A DNA stretch of 64,000 nucleotides from Microvirga antarctica (GTDB taxonomy: Bacteria > Pseudomonadota > Alphaproteobacteria > Rhizobiales > Beijerinckiaceae): positions 1 to 64,000 of the forward strand of contig NZ_JAGEMM010000007.1 of the NCBI RefSeq assembly GCF_017921815.1, in the 5' to 3' direction. This document shows positions 27,836 through 37,969 of this stretch, piece after piece. How positions within the stretch are numbered: position 1 is the stretch's first letter; each line of letters begins with the position of its first letter. The position numbers and the translations under genes are program-made. The notes under the pieces were generated by a model. The model had not been told where the DNA came from. It did no database searches and was given only the letters and a program-made list of their open reading frames with translations.

Positions 27836-28621
27836 ATGTCTCTCACAAAACTCGGCCTCGCGGCCCTTCTGACCCTGGTGGCCCTGCCCGCAGCGGCCCA
27901 GACCCAGATCGTCCGCATCGGCGTGACGCCCGGGCCCCACGCGCAGATCCTGGAAGCCGTGAAGCCGATCGCGGCCAAGAAGGGCATCGATATCAAGATC
28001 ACCGAGTTTTCGGACTACGTGGTGCCGAACGCCGCGCTGGCCGCCGGCGAGATCGAGGCCAACTCGTTCCAGCACCAGCCCTATCTCGACAACCAGAAGG
28101 CCGATCGCGGCTACAAGCTCGAGACCGTGGCCCAGACCGTGAATTTCCCGATCGGCATCTATTCCAAGAAGCACAAGGCGTTCGACGCCATCCCCAATGG
28201 CGCAACCATCGCCATCCCCAACGATCCGACCAATGGCGGCCGTGCCTTGCTGTTGCTGCAGGACAAGGGCGTCCTGACGCTCAAGGACGGCGTCGGCTTC
28301 AAGCCCACGATCCTCGATATCACGGCGAATGCCAAGAAGTTGAAGTTCGTCGAGATCGATGCGGCGCAGGCGCCACGGGTGCTCGATGACGTGGATGCAG
28401 CGGTCATCAACACCAACTACGCGACCCAGGCCGGCCTCGACCCGGTGAAGGACGCCCTGACCCGGGAGAACCCAAAGGGTCCCTACGTGAACATCATCGC
28501 GGTTCGCGCCGAGGACAAGGACAAGCCCTGGGTCAAGGTGCTGGTGGAATCCTACCATACCCCCGAGGTGAAGAAATTCATCGACGACACCTTCAAGGGC
28601 GCTGTGCTCACCAGCTGGTAG
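27836..28621 (+). CDS. metQ: Methionine ABC transporter substrate-binding protein
   Basis: MetQ binds methionine in the periplasm and delivers it to MetNI. The 261-residue protein matches the NlpA/MetQ family: IRIGVTPGPHAQILEAVKP after the signal, GEIEANSFQHQPYLDNQ, ANFPIG-type NFPIGIYSKKHK and IPNDPTNGGRALLLLQ. Unlike many family members it has no lipobox Cys; the leader ends PAAAQT, consistent with a soluble periplasmic protein cut by signal peptidase I. It ends the operon, followed by a strong terminator. Confidence 0.95.
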   Translation: MSLTKLGLAALLTLVALPAAAQTQIVRIGVTPGPHAQILEAVKPIAAKKGIDIKITEFSDYVVPNAALAAGEIEANSFQHQPYLDNQKADRGYKLETVAQTVNFPIGIYSKKHKAFDAIPNGATIAIPNDPTNGGRALLLLQDKGVLTLKDGVGFKPTILDITANAKKLKFVEIDAAQAPRVLDDVDAAVINTNYATQAGLDPVKDALTRENPKGPYVNIIAVRAEDKDKPWVKVLVESYHTPEVKKFIDDTFKGAVLTSW

Positions 28622-28649
28622 ACGACCCGATCCACCTCCTCCCTGAACT

Positions 28650-28677
28650 GGCCGGGCCACGCGCCCGGCCTTTTTTT
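28650..28677 (+). terminator. Rho-independent terminator of metNIQ
   Basis: GGCCGGGC (28650-28657), loop CACGC and GCCCGGCC (28663-28670) are followed by seven T (28671-28677). The spacing to the metQ stop is 28 bases. Confidence 0.92.
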
Positions 28678-28841
28678 ATCCCGTTCTGGCCGGGCGGACG
28701 GTCTGCCGCTCACGCACGCGCAGTTCCGGCAAGAGGCACAGACACGACGATCCGCCTTGCCGCGTCCCGCTTGGGATAACCTTAGGCCAAGCGTAGGCTA
28801 GATCCCGACTTCGCGCCCCGGATTGGTCTACGAGGCGCACG
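28678..28841. other. Non-coding stretch between two terminators
   Basis: The region between the metQ terminator and the groEL terminator shows no gene, promoter or repeat that I can support. With the repeats and terminators it makes up the 430-base gap between metQ and groEL. Confidence 0.6.
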
Positions 28842-28868
28842 AAAAAGGCCCCGGATCGCTCCGGGGCC
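28842..28868 (-). terminator. Rho-independent terminator of groESL
   Basis: On the minus strand GGCCCCGG (28868-28861), a six-base loop and CCGGGGCC (28854-28847) are followed by five T. It lies ~190 bases past the groEL stop, beyond two copies of a 78-bp repeat. Confidence 0.88.
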
Positions 28869-28903
28869 TCGTCTTTAGGATTGGTCGCTGGGTAGACCTA
28901 GAC

Positions 28904-30736
<1,833 letters not shown>

Positions 30737-30758
30737 TCAAAACGAACGGATTCGCAAA

Positions 30759-31049
30759 TTACTGCGCGATCACGCCCATGATGTCGGATTCCTTCATGAT
30801 CAGGAGATCCTGACCGTCGATCTTCACCTCGGTGCCGGACCACTTGCCGAAGAGGACGCGGTCGCCCGTCTTGACATCGAGAGCCACGAGCTTGCCGCTC
30901 TCATCGCGCGCGCCAGCGCCGACGGCGACGATTTCGCCCTCTTGCGGCTTTTCCTTAGCGGTATCCGGGATGATGATGCCGCCCTTCGTCTTCTCTTCGC
31001 TCTCAAGGCGACGGACGACGACGCGGTCGTGCAGCGGACGGAATTTCAT
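30759..31049 (-). CDS. groES: Co-chaperonin GroES (10 kDa)
   Basis: GroES caps the GroEL ring. The ATG at 31049 has an AGAGGA site just upstream and gives 96 residues. The sequence is canonical: [20 protein letters not shown], the mobile loop [29 protein letters not shown], and [21 protein letters not shown]. It is the first gene of the groESL operon, downstream of a CTTGAC-type promoter and a CIRCE element. Confidence 0.98.
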   Translation of the reverse strand: MKFRPLHDRVVVRRLESEEKTKGGIIIPDTAKEKPQEGEIVAVGAGARDESGKLVALDVKTGDRVLFGKWSGTEVKIDGQDLLIMKESDIMGVIAQ

Positions 31050-31114
31050 GGAACTTCCTCTTTGACTGTTAGCGCAGCCCCCAAAAGGCCACGTCTCATC
31101 TTGATTGGACGCTG

Positions 31115-31141
31115 TTAGCACTGGTTTGACCCGAGTGCTAA
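31115..31141 (-). promoter_or_regulatory. CIRCE element (HrcA operator)
   Basis: The plus strand reads TTAGCACTG (31115-31123), nine bases, then GAGTGCTAA (31133-31141). This is the CIRCE consensus TTAGCACTC-N9-GAGTGCTAA with one mismatch at the last base of one arm. It sits 65 bases before groES, just downstream of the predicted -10, so HrcA binding would block groESL transcription until heat shock. hrcA itself is not in the window. Confidence 0.95.
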
Positions 31142-31153
31142 CGGCTGACCGCG

Positions 31154-31182
31154 AGATAAGCGCAGGGCCTCCGGGAGTCAAG
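31154..31182 (-). promoter_or_regulatory. groESL promoter (sigma-70 type)
   Basis: On the minus strand CTTGAC (31182-31177) is an exact alphaproteobacterial -35 box, followed by 17 bases and TTATCT (31159-31154), a 4/6 match to the CTATAT -10. The expected start of transcription falls at the edge of the CIRCE element. Confidence 0.65.
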
Positions 31183-31225
31183 GGATTCGCCATCGGATTG
31201 GTGAATCGCGGGAGCGTCGGGGTCC

Positions 31226-32071
31226 CTAGCGACGGGATGCGAGGGCCGCGGCCAGCACGATCAGAACCCCGCCGCCGAGGGTGGCCCAGGTGGGAATCTC
31301 GGCAAACACCCCGTAGCCGATGAATGCAGCCCAAATAAGGGCCGTGTACTCAAGTGGCGCGAGCTTGGCGGCCGGTGCCTTGGCATAGGCGGTCGCGAGC
31401 AGGATGTGGCCGACGACGCCGAGGCCCCCAATGACGGCGAAAAAGCCGAGATGCCAGGGATCGAGGGGCTGCCAGAAGCCGACGGCGAAAGGCGCGACGA
31501 ACAAGCCCGGCCCGAGATTCGACAGCAGCACGATGTGCATGAACTTGTCGCGCTGGGCGCGCTGGCGCAGCAGGACCAGGCTCAACGCATAGGTAACCGC
31601 CGCCAGCAGCGCCGCCGCCACCCCGCTCCAGGAGCGCTGGGCGGAAGGATCGGCGCTCTGGCCGAGAACAACCACCAGCGTGCCGCCAAACCCGACCGCG
31701 ATGGCGAGCAGGACCCGGCTGTCGACCCGCTCCCTCAGCAGCAGGAGCCCGAAGAGGGCGACGAACATGGGGGACAGGAAGGACAGGACGAGGGTCTCGG
31801 CGAGCGGCAACTGGCCGAGGGCATAAAAGAAGCTGACCGCCGTGATCACCGCCACGACGGATCGCAGAAGATTGGCCCGGACGGTTTCGGCGGATGGCCA
31901 TCCCGGCCGCACGATGGCCACGATCGCAAGCGCGATCAGCGATCCCGCGGCAAACCGCAGGAAGGTCACCTGGACGGTCGGATAGAAGGCCACCATCGCC
32001 TTGATGACCGCATCCATGATGGACAAGACCGCGATTCCCGCGGCTGCCCGCGAGGCGGGACCGAACTGCAT
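31226..32071 (-). CDS. EamA/DMT family transporter
   Basis: This 281-residue inner-membrane protein has about ten hydrophobic helices arranged as two EamA repeats: residues ~5-135 ([46 protein letters not shown]) and ~150-280 ([41 protein letters not shown]). Members export metabolites, amino acids or drugs; the substrate cannot be read from sequence. It lies upstream of groES on the same strand but is separated by the groESL promoter and CIRCE, so it is a different unit. It is divergent from the L,D-transpeptidase gene. Confidence 0.9.
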   Translation of the reverse strand: MQFGPASRAAAGIAVLSIMDAVIKAMVAFYPTVQVTFLRFAAGSLIALAIVAIVRPGWPSAETVRANLLRSVVAVITAVSFFYALGQLPLAETLVLSFLSPMFVALFGLLLLRERVDSRVLLAIAVGFGGTLVVVLGQSADPSAQRSWSGVAAALLAAVTYALSLVLLRQRAQRDKFMHIVLLSNLGPGLFVAPFAVGFWQPLDPWHLGFFAVIGGLGVVGHILLATAYAKAPAAKLAPLEYTALIWAAFIGYGVFAEIPTWATLGGGVLIVLAAALASRR

Positions 32072-32267
32072 GATGATGGACCAACCCGACAGGGGCGCTC
32101 AGGCGCGTGAATACGGCGGTCGTTCTAGCCGAGTTTACGGCGGGTGACAGCCATCGCGCGTCGCTCTCGACAGGAAACGTTGAAACTCATCCAGGATTCC
32201 CGTGCGCCCGCGGGAAACAATCGCACCGCTTGCCGTTAACCAGCAGATTTGCAGGAGATCCGTTCCC

Positions 32268-33059
32268 ATGCGCGACAAGTTGCTTATTTCGGCAGTAATG
32301 CTGTCCCTGCTCATTCCTGTGTCAGCGTCCGCCCAGCCCTTCCCGCAGGGTGCGCGGGATGTCTATGGCAACCGGCTCACCGTTCCCGGCTACGGCCACA
32401 GTTACGGCAGCGATTACCCGCCGGGCTATCCGGCTGACGGATATGCCGAGCAGTATCCGCTCGTGACCCGCCCGGCCATGCGCCCGCGGGCCCGGGCAGT
32501 CGACCCCATGACCGGATATGCCTACGGCACGCGGCCGGGGGAGGATCCTTATGAGCGTTCGCCCGTGTCGCTGCCCGCCTACGAGCCCGCCGAGCCTGGA
32601 ATTTCCTCGGCCATCGCGCCGCAATATCAGCGGCAGGTCGTGGCCTATCGTGGCAAGGAGCCGGCGGGCACCATCATCATCGATACCCCGTCGAAATATC
32701 TCTACCTCGTGCAGGGCGACGGCCGCGCCCTCCGCTACGGCATCGGCGTCGGACGCCCGGGCTTCGAATGGGCCGGGCGCAAATCGGTCAGCATGAAGAA
32801 GGAATGGCCGGATTGGCGGCCGCCGAAGGAAATGCTGCAGCGCCGGCCGGATCTTCCCACCTACATGGAAGGCGGACCGGACAATCCGCTGGGCGCCCGC
32901 GCCCTCTATCTCGGCTCGTCACTCTATCGCATTCACGGCACCAACGAGCCAGATACCATCGGTCACGCAGTGTCGTCCGGCTGCATCCGCATGCTGAACC
33001 GCGACGTGATCGACCTGTATAACCGCGTGCCCGTCGGCGCGCAGGTGGTCGTCATCTGA
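32268..33059 (+). CDS. L,D-transpeptidase (YkuD domain), secreted
   Basis: L,D-transpeptidases form 3-3 peptidoglycan crosslinks or tether outer-membrane proteins to the wall. The ATG at 32268, 10 bases after GGAG, gives 263 residues. A signal peptide (MRDKLLISAVMLSLLIPVSASA) leads, then a Tyr/Pro/Gly-rich linker of about 100 residues (YGHSYGSDYPPGYP) and the YkuD domain. The active site is HGTNEPDTIGHAVSSGCIRM, with catalytic Cys239, His and Gly in the family order. A strong hairpin terminator follows. Confidence 0.94.
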   Translation: MRDKLLISAVMLSLLIPVSASAQPFPQGARDVYGNRLTVPGYGHSYGSDYPPGYPADGYAEQYPLVTRPAMRPRARAVDPMTGYAYGTRPGEDPYERSPVSLPAYEPAEPGISSAIAPQYQRQVVAYRGKEPAGTIIIDTPSKYLYLVQGDGRALRYGIGVGRPGFEWAGRKSVSMKKEWPDWRPPKEMLQRRPDLPTYMEGGPDNPLGARALYLGSSLYRIHGTNEPDTIGHAVSSGCIRMLNRDVIDLYNRVPVGAQVVVI

Positions 33060-33085
33060 TCGATCGGCCGGGTCTGATGCCAAAA

Positions 33086-33115
33086 GGGCTTCCGTGCTAC
33101 GACGGAAGCCCTTTT
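33086..33115 (+). terminator. Rho-independent terminator after the L,D-transpeptidase gene
   Basis: GGGCTTCCGT (33086-33095), a GCTACG loop and ACGGAAGCCC (33102-33111) are followed by TTTT and preceded by AAAA. It lies 26 bases past the stop and 16 bases before the SMR start codon. Confidence 0.85.
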
Positions 33116-33131
33116 GCCGAGAAAGCCCGCG

Positions 33132-33461
33132 ATGAATTTTGTCTTTCTGTTTGCCGCCATCCTCTGCGAGGTGGTGGCAACGACTGCGCTGAAGGCCGCC
33201 GAGGGGTTTACCCGCTTGTGGCCGTCGGTGATCGTCGTCACCGGCTACGGGCTGGCGTTCTTCTTTCTGTCTCTCACGTTGCGCACGATCCCCGTGGGGA
33301 TCGCCTATGCGCTTTGGTCGGGCATCGGGATCGTGCTGATCGCGGCCGCCGGCTGGGTGGTCTACCGGCAGACGCTCGACCTGCCGGCCCTGATCGGCAT
33401 CGGGCTGATCCTGTCCGGCGTGGTGGTCATCCAGACATTGTCACGAACAGCGGGCCATTGA
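33132..33461 (+). CDS. Small multidrug resistance (SMR) family efflux protein
   Basis: SMR proteins are four-helix dimers that export cationic compounds in exchange for protons. The ATG at 33132 (MNFVFLFAAILCEVVATTALK) gives 109 residues. The essential membrane Glu is residue 13. Further signatures are GFTRLWPSVIVVTGYGLAFFFLSL, IPVGIAYALWSGIGIVLIA and a closing LILSGVVVIQTLS. It may be a quaternary ammonium (EmrE/Qac) or guanidinium (Gdx) type; the sequence does not decide. It converges on the DUF2076 gene with 25 bases between stops. Confidence 0.92.
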   Translation: MNFVFLFAAILCEVVATTALKAAEGFTRLWPSVIVVTGYGLAFFFLSLTLRTIPVGIAYALWSGIGIVLIAAAGWVVYRQTLDLPALIGIGLILSGVVVIQTLSRTAGH

Positions 33462-33486
33462 AGACCGCGAACACGTCTCCGCGCTC

Positions 33487-34224
33487 TCAGGCCCAGTCGC
33501 CCTCATCGCCTGAATCGCCCCCGAAATCAGCGTAATCGTCAGGCTGTTCCTGAGCGGGATGCTCGTAGAGCGAGTCGGTGATGCCGGAATTGTCCGTTGG
33601 GTTTTCTGCCGCTGCCGTGTCGGCCAGGCTCGTCTTTTCCCCTGCGGCCGCCTCGGTGCCTTTTCCCCCAAAGGCGTTGGTCAGCACATTGCCCAGCATC
33701 ATGCCGCCGGCGACGCCAGCGGCGGTGGTCAGGGCGCCTTGCAGAAATCCCCCGCCTCCTCCGAATCCGGGCCGCTGCGGCTGGCCCATGCCGCCGCCCC
33801 ACGGTCCGCCATGCGCTCCCGCGGAGGGAGGCGCTCCGCCAGGAGCGGCCATTCCTGGGTCCCCATAGGCCTGCTGGCGCTGGGGAATGGCGGGCACGCC
33901 CCATGGCGAGGCCTGGCGGCCCATGGGCTGCGCGTCGGCCGGGCGCGGTCCGCCGCCAAAGAGCGACGACAGAATCCCGCCGCTCGGCTGCGGCTGGCGA
34001 CGCAGCTCCTCGACCTCCGCCCGGAGAGCCTCAAGCTCCTCGTTGAGATTGGTGAGTGCCCGCTCCTGCACGAAGATGGTCTGCGCCATCGCATAGGGGG
34101 CGTAGGGCTGCTGGCGAATCCGGTCGGCGATGAAGCGCTCGGCCTCGGGATCGCGCGGCTGCCCGGCGACCTGCTCCAGACGGCGGAAGATATCCGCAAT
34201 CACGTCGCGTTCCTGATCATTCAC
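33487..34224 (-). CDS. DUF2076 domain-containing protein
   Basis: The GTG at 34224 is preferred because AGGGAG lies just upstream; it gives 245 residues that begin with the family's first motif (NDQERDVIADIFRRLEQVAG). The N-terminal helix region (PYAPYAMAQTIFVQERALTNLNEELEALRAEVEELR) is the DUF2076 core and coiled coil. Next come a Gly/Pro/Gln-rich spacer, a glycine-rich hydrophobic stretch (FLQGALTTAAGVAGGMMLGNVLTNAFGG) and an acidic C-terminus. The family is periplasmic or membrane-associated by reputation, but its function is unknown. Confidence 0.88.
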   Translation of the reverse strand: MNDQERDVIADIFRRLEQVAGQPRDPEAERFIADRIRQQPYAPYAMAQTIFVQERALTNLNEELEALRAEVEELRRQPQPSGGILSSLFGGGPRPADAQPMGRQASPWGVPAIPQRQQAYGDPGMAAPGGAPPSAGAHGGPWGGGMGQPQRPGFGGGGGFLQGALTTAAGVAGGMMLGNVLTNAFGGKGTEAAAGEKTSLADTAAAENPTDNSGITDSLYEHPAQEQPDDYADFGGDSGDEGDWA

Positions 34225-34356
34225 GGCGAATCTCCCTGAAAGCCATGCGTGGTGGGAGAGATGTAAGCATGCCCGGCCGCATTGGTAGAGGCCCTCGCGA
34301 CGAACCGGTGCCTGTGCGGCACAGCGCGCCGGCGGCAACGTCCCGGGCTCTGGCTT

Positions 34357-35856
34357 CTATTCCGCGTCGGTGGATTTCAGAGGGCGGACATTCGTCTCCG
34401 TATCGCCGTCCTCCGGGCCGGTATCGTCGCCTTGCGCGTCGAGGCGCGTGTTCTTGCGCAGGCTGACGTATTTCTTCTGGATCTTGACGCGGCTTTCCCG
34501 CGCGATCTCCAGCGCGCCCTGGATCAGGGAGCGCTCGGCCTTCTCGTTCTGGAGTTCCTCGGTGAGACGCCGGTTGGCAGCCTCCAGGATGCTGCGATCT
34601 TGCTCGAAGCGCTTGGTGAGCTGGTCGATCCGCTCCGACAGGCTGGCCACCTTGTTGTCCGAGCTTTCGATCTGGAAATCCTTGGCGGCAATCGCCTTGT
34701 TGAGCATTTCCACGCGCTCCTGCAGTTCGATGCGCGAACGCTGCAACTCATTGACCATGCCGACCTGCCGCTCGACCTCCTGTTGGGTCGCGTCCAGGCG
34801 CCGGTCGACGGTGTTCTTCTCGATGACCGTCTCCTTCAAGGTCCGCTCGACCCCGCGATGGGCCTCGTTCTTGTCGCGCAACTGGTCGCGGGTATGGGCC
34901 AGGATCTTGTCGGTGGCGGCGAGCCGCGAGGTCAGCCCCTCGATCTTCATGTCGAGCGAGGACAGATCGGTCTGGTGCGCCGAGCGCTCGGAATCGAGAT
35001 GGGTTTCGAGGCGTTGCCGGGCGACCTGCTCGGCCATCAGCCGGGTTTCGAGCTCGGAGGCGCGCTGGCGGGTGCCCTCGAGCTGAGTCTCCATCTCGCC
35101 GTAGCGGTTCGTGAGGCTCGACAGGCGGTAATTCTGCTCCTCGGCGACCTTCTGCAGCCGCTTGACCTCATGGTCGAGAAGCCCGTTGCGCTCGCGGGTC
35201 TCGATCAGTTCGCGCTCGGCCCGGGCAACAGTCTGGTCGGCCTCCTGGGCTTCGAGGCGCAGAGCCTGGTTTTCTTCCGTGATATTGCGGGCGCGCTCCG
35301 TCTCGATGGAGAGCTGGTTTTCCAGATCGACGCCGATGGCCTCCTTGTCCTTGATGCTGAGGCGCAGATCCTCAAGGGTGGAATCCTGGTCGCGCAGCTT
35401 GGTCTCGGCCTTGCGCAGCTGGGACACCGTCGCCGACAGGTCGTCCGCGATGCGGGCATTCACGCTCGTGAGATCGGCCAACTCCCGCCGCAGGGACCCG
35501 GTGGTCTCGGTCTCCTGGCGGAGCACCGCCTCGGTCTCCATCAGCCGCGATTGGATCTGCGGATAGGTGCGGATCAGGTCGTAGACCGGCTCGCTGAGCA
35601 GGGTGAAATCGTCCTTCAGGCTGCGGATTTCTTCCAACCGGTCGATGAGATTGGCGAAGCGAACCCGGATCAGCTCATTCTTCTGGCCGACGCCATCCAA
35701 CTTTCCGTTGGGGCGGACAAGCGGCGCATCCCCGCGGGCCGGGGCCTGCTCCTCCGCCATAGCCGAGCGAACAGCATCCTCGCCGACGATGCCGGGCAGG
35801 GATTCCTGTTCCTTCTTGCCGAAACGGGATTTGAAAGACGTCCAACCGGATGACAT
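34357..35856 (-). CDS. Long coiled-coil protein of unknown function
   Basis: This 499-residue protein is almost wholly charged heptad-like coiled coil from about residue 60 to 470 (LRRELADLTSVNARIADDLSA, ELIETRERNGLLDHEVKRLQKVAEE, ANRRLTEELQNEKAERSLIQ). There is no signal peptide, membrane segment or ATPase motif, which argues against SMC-type proteins. The head (MSSGWTSFKSRFGKKEQESLP) and tail (GDDTGPEDGDTETNVRP) are non-coiled. The make-up resembles filament-forming coiled-coil proteins such as crescentin or FilP, but I cannot claim homology. It is ~120 bases from glcF on the same strand and has no operon partner of obvious relation. Confidence 0.8.
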   Translation of the reverse strand: MSSGWTSFKSRFGKKEQESLPGIVGEDAVRSAMAEEQAPARGDAPLVRPNGKLDGVGQKNELIRVRFANLIDRLEEIRSLKDDFTLLSEPVYDLIRTYPQIQSRLMETEAVLRQETETTGSLRRELADLTSVNARIADDLSATVSQLRKAETKLRDQDSTLEDLRLSIKDKEAIGVDLENQLSIETERARNITEENQALRLEAQEADQTVARAERELIETRERNGLLDHEVKRLQKVAEEQNYRLSSLTNRYGEMETQLEGTRQRASELETRLMAEQVARQRLETHLDSERSAHQTDLSSLDMKIEGLTSRLAATDKILAHTRDQLRDKNEAHRGVERTLKETVIEKNTVDRRLDATQQEVERQVGMVNELQRSRIELQERVEMLNKAIAAKDFQIESSDNKVASLSERIDQLTKRFEQDRSILEAANRRLTEELQNEKAERSLIQGALEIARESRVKIQKKYVSLRKNTRLDAQGDDTGPEDGDTETNVRPLKSTDAE

Positions 35857-35974
35857 GGAGCCGCCCCCTTTGCCGCACGAAAATGAAGCTGTGGGGGTCT
35901 TTTACCGCAGTCCGGCAAGGGTTGGAAACTAAATTTCGTTGCGCAACAGAGTCGCGCGCAAAGTGGGGAGCCTG

Positions 35975-37312
35975 TCAGGTCGCGTGGACGCCCTGCCGAC
36001 CGACCAAGCCTTCGATCGCCTCCGGGACCGGGCCACCGGTTGCCCAATCCAGCAGTTCCACCGTGTGAACCATTGGAATCGCGGTGCCTTTCTGGATCTG
36101 GGTCATGCAGCCGATATTGCCGGTGGCGATGAGATCCGGACGGGTCCGCTCGATATTGGCGACCTTGCGGGCCCGCAACTGCGCCGCGATCTCGGGCTGC
36201 AGCATGTTGTAGGTTCCCGACGAGCCGCAGCAGATATGCCCCTCCGGCACGTCCTTGACCGTGAAGCCCGCCCGCTTGAGCAACGCCTTCGGCTCGGTGC
36301 GGATCTGCTGGCCATGCTGCATGGAGCACGCCGACTGATAGGCCACCACGAGATCGGTCTCGCGCACCGGCTCCATCAGGGTGAGGCTGGTGACGTATTG
36401 GGTGATGTCACGCGTGATCGCCGAGACCCGCGCGGCCTTGTCCGCGTAGACCGGGTCCTCGCGGAACATGAACCCGTAATCCTTGATCGTGGTGCCGCAA
36501 CCGGAGGCCGTGATGACGATGGCGTCGAGCCCCTCCCCGTCCATCTCGGCGATCCAGGCATCGATGTTCCGCTTGGCGAAGGCGTGGCCTTCCTCCTCTC
36601 GGCCCATGTGATGGACAAGTGCGCCGCAGCAGCCCTCGCCCGCGGCCTGGATCACCTCGACCCCGTGGCGCGCAAGAAGACGGATGGCCGCCTCGTTGAA
36701 ACCGGGCTTCAGGACCGGCTGGGCGCAGCCGGCGAGGATCGCCACCCGGCCCCGTCGCGGCCCCTGCGCCGCAAACGTATTGGGGCCCTCCAGCGGAGAG
36801 CGCGCCGGCACCCGGCTCGGCGCGAGATCGATCATCGCGCGCAGACGCTGGCCGAACAGGGGAAGCCCGCCGATCACGCCCTTGAGGGGCTTGGCCAGCA
36901 TGGCAAGCCCGATCGCGAGACGAAAGCGATTGGGATAAGGCAGGATATGCGCCAGCACCGAGCGCAGCAGGCGGTCGTGCCACGGCCGCGTATAGGTCGC
37001 CTCGATGTAGGAGCGGGCGTGATCGACCAGGTGCATGTAGTTCACGCCCGACGGGCATGTCGTCATGCAGGACAGGCACGACAGGCAGCGGTCGATATGC
37101 TTGACCACCTCGGGCGTGGCGGGCTTTCCGCCCTCCAGCATGTCCTTGATGAGATAGATGCGCCCGCGCGGGGAATCGAGTTCATCGCCGAGGAGCAGAT
37201 AGGTCGGACAGGTGGCCGTGCAGAACCCGCAATGCACGCAGGTGCGCAGGATCTTGTCGGAACTCGCCATTGCGGTATCGCGCAACTGATCGGGCGTGAA
37301 GTTGGTCTGCAT
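35975..37312 (-). CDS. glcF: Glycolate oxidase iron-sulfur subunit
   Basis: GlcF passes electrons from the flavoprotein subunits GlcD/GlcE to the respiratory chain during oxidation of glycolate to glyoxylate. The 445-residue protein has two 4Fe-4S motifs near the N-terminus (CVHCGFCTATCPTY and CLSCLSCMTTCPSG) and two CCG domains (GEGCCGALVHHMG and ICCGSSGTYNML). It is the last gene of the glcD-glcE-DUF2585-glcF cluster, 33 bases after the DUF2585 gene. Confidence 0.95.
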   Translation of the reverse strand: MQTNFTPDQLRDTAMASSDKILRTCVHCGFCTATCPTYLLLGDELDSPRGRIYLIKDMLEGGKPATPEVVKHIDRCLSCLSCMTTCPSGVNYMHLVDHARSYIEATYTRPWHDRLLRSVLAHILPYPNRFRLAIGLAMLAKPLKGVIGGLPLFGQRLRAMIDLAPSRVPARSPLEGPNTFAAQGPRRGRVAILAGCAQPVLKPGFNEAAIRLLARHGVEVIQAAGEGCCGALVHHMGREEEGHAFAKRNIDAWIAEMDGEGLDAIVITASGCGTTIKDYGFMFREDPVYADKAARVSAITRDITQYVTSLTLMEPVRETDLVVAYQSACSMQHGQQIRTEPKALLKRAGFTVKDVPEGHICCGSSGTYNMLQPEIAAQLRARKVANIERTRPDLIATGNIGCMTQIQKGTAIPMVHTVELLDWATGGPVPEAIEGLVGRQGVHAT

Positions 37313-37345
37313 CGTGGTTCGCTCACAATCCCGTCGGGTCGCTTG

Positions 37346-37969
37346 TCACGCGCCGGCCTGCCACTGATTGATGGCCTCGACCGGGTGGATCAGCATGATG
37401 ATGTTGAGCGCGAGATTGTCGCGGATCCAGTAGCCGACGAACAGCTCCATGGCGATGGCGCTTGCCACCGTCAGCCAGACCGGCCAGCGCCAGGCGAGCC
37501 AGAAGCCGAGCGACATGGCAAGCATGTCGGACATGGAGTTGAGGACGCTGTCGCCATAATAGTCGAGCGCGATAGTCGTCGCGCGATACCGCTCGATGAT
37601 GAAGCTGGAATTCTCGACGATCTCCCACCCGCCTTCGAGCACCAGCGCGATGAGAAACGCCACGCCGATCGGCAGCGGCTTGCCCCGGATCAGGCCGATG
37701 ATCCACGCGCCCATGTAGAACAGGTAGCCGTGGATGATGTGCGAGAAGGTGTACCAGTCCGAAAGGTGCTGGGAGTTGCCGGAATCGTTGATCGTTCCGT
37801 GCCAGAGCTGGACGGTGCCGCATTTGCAGATCGGCAGCCGCCCCATCGCCAGCAGGATGGCGGCAGTCGCCGCCATGATGAGCACGGCAAGGCCGAGATA
37901 GAGCGGCCACGAGCGCTGCTTGGACCCTGACGTCAGAGCGATTGTTCCGGCCACGCTAGACTCCCGCAT
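37346..37969 (-). CDS. DUF2585 (UPF0314) family membrane protein
   Basis: This 207-residue membrane protein has about five hydrophobic helices. Family blocks are [56 protein letters not shown] and [17 protein letters not shown]. The ATG at 37969 overlaps the glcE end by 14 bases; a GTG at 37954 is another possible start. The conserved His, Asp, Glu and Cys residues facing the membrane suggest metal binding or an enzyme, but no function is known to me. Its place between glcE and glcF links it, by position only, to glycolate oxidation. Confidence 0.85.
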   Translation of the reverse strand: MRESSVAGTIALTSGSKQRSWPLYLGLAVLIMAATAAILLAMGRLPICKCGTVQLWHGTINDSGNSQHLSDWYTFSHIIHGYLFYMGAWIIGLIRGKPLPIGVAFLIALVLEGGWEIVENSSFIIERYRATTIALDYYGDSVLNSMSDMLAMSLGFWLAWRWPVWLTVASAIAMELFVGYWIRDNLALNIIMLIHPVEAINQWQAGA

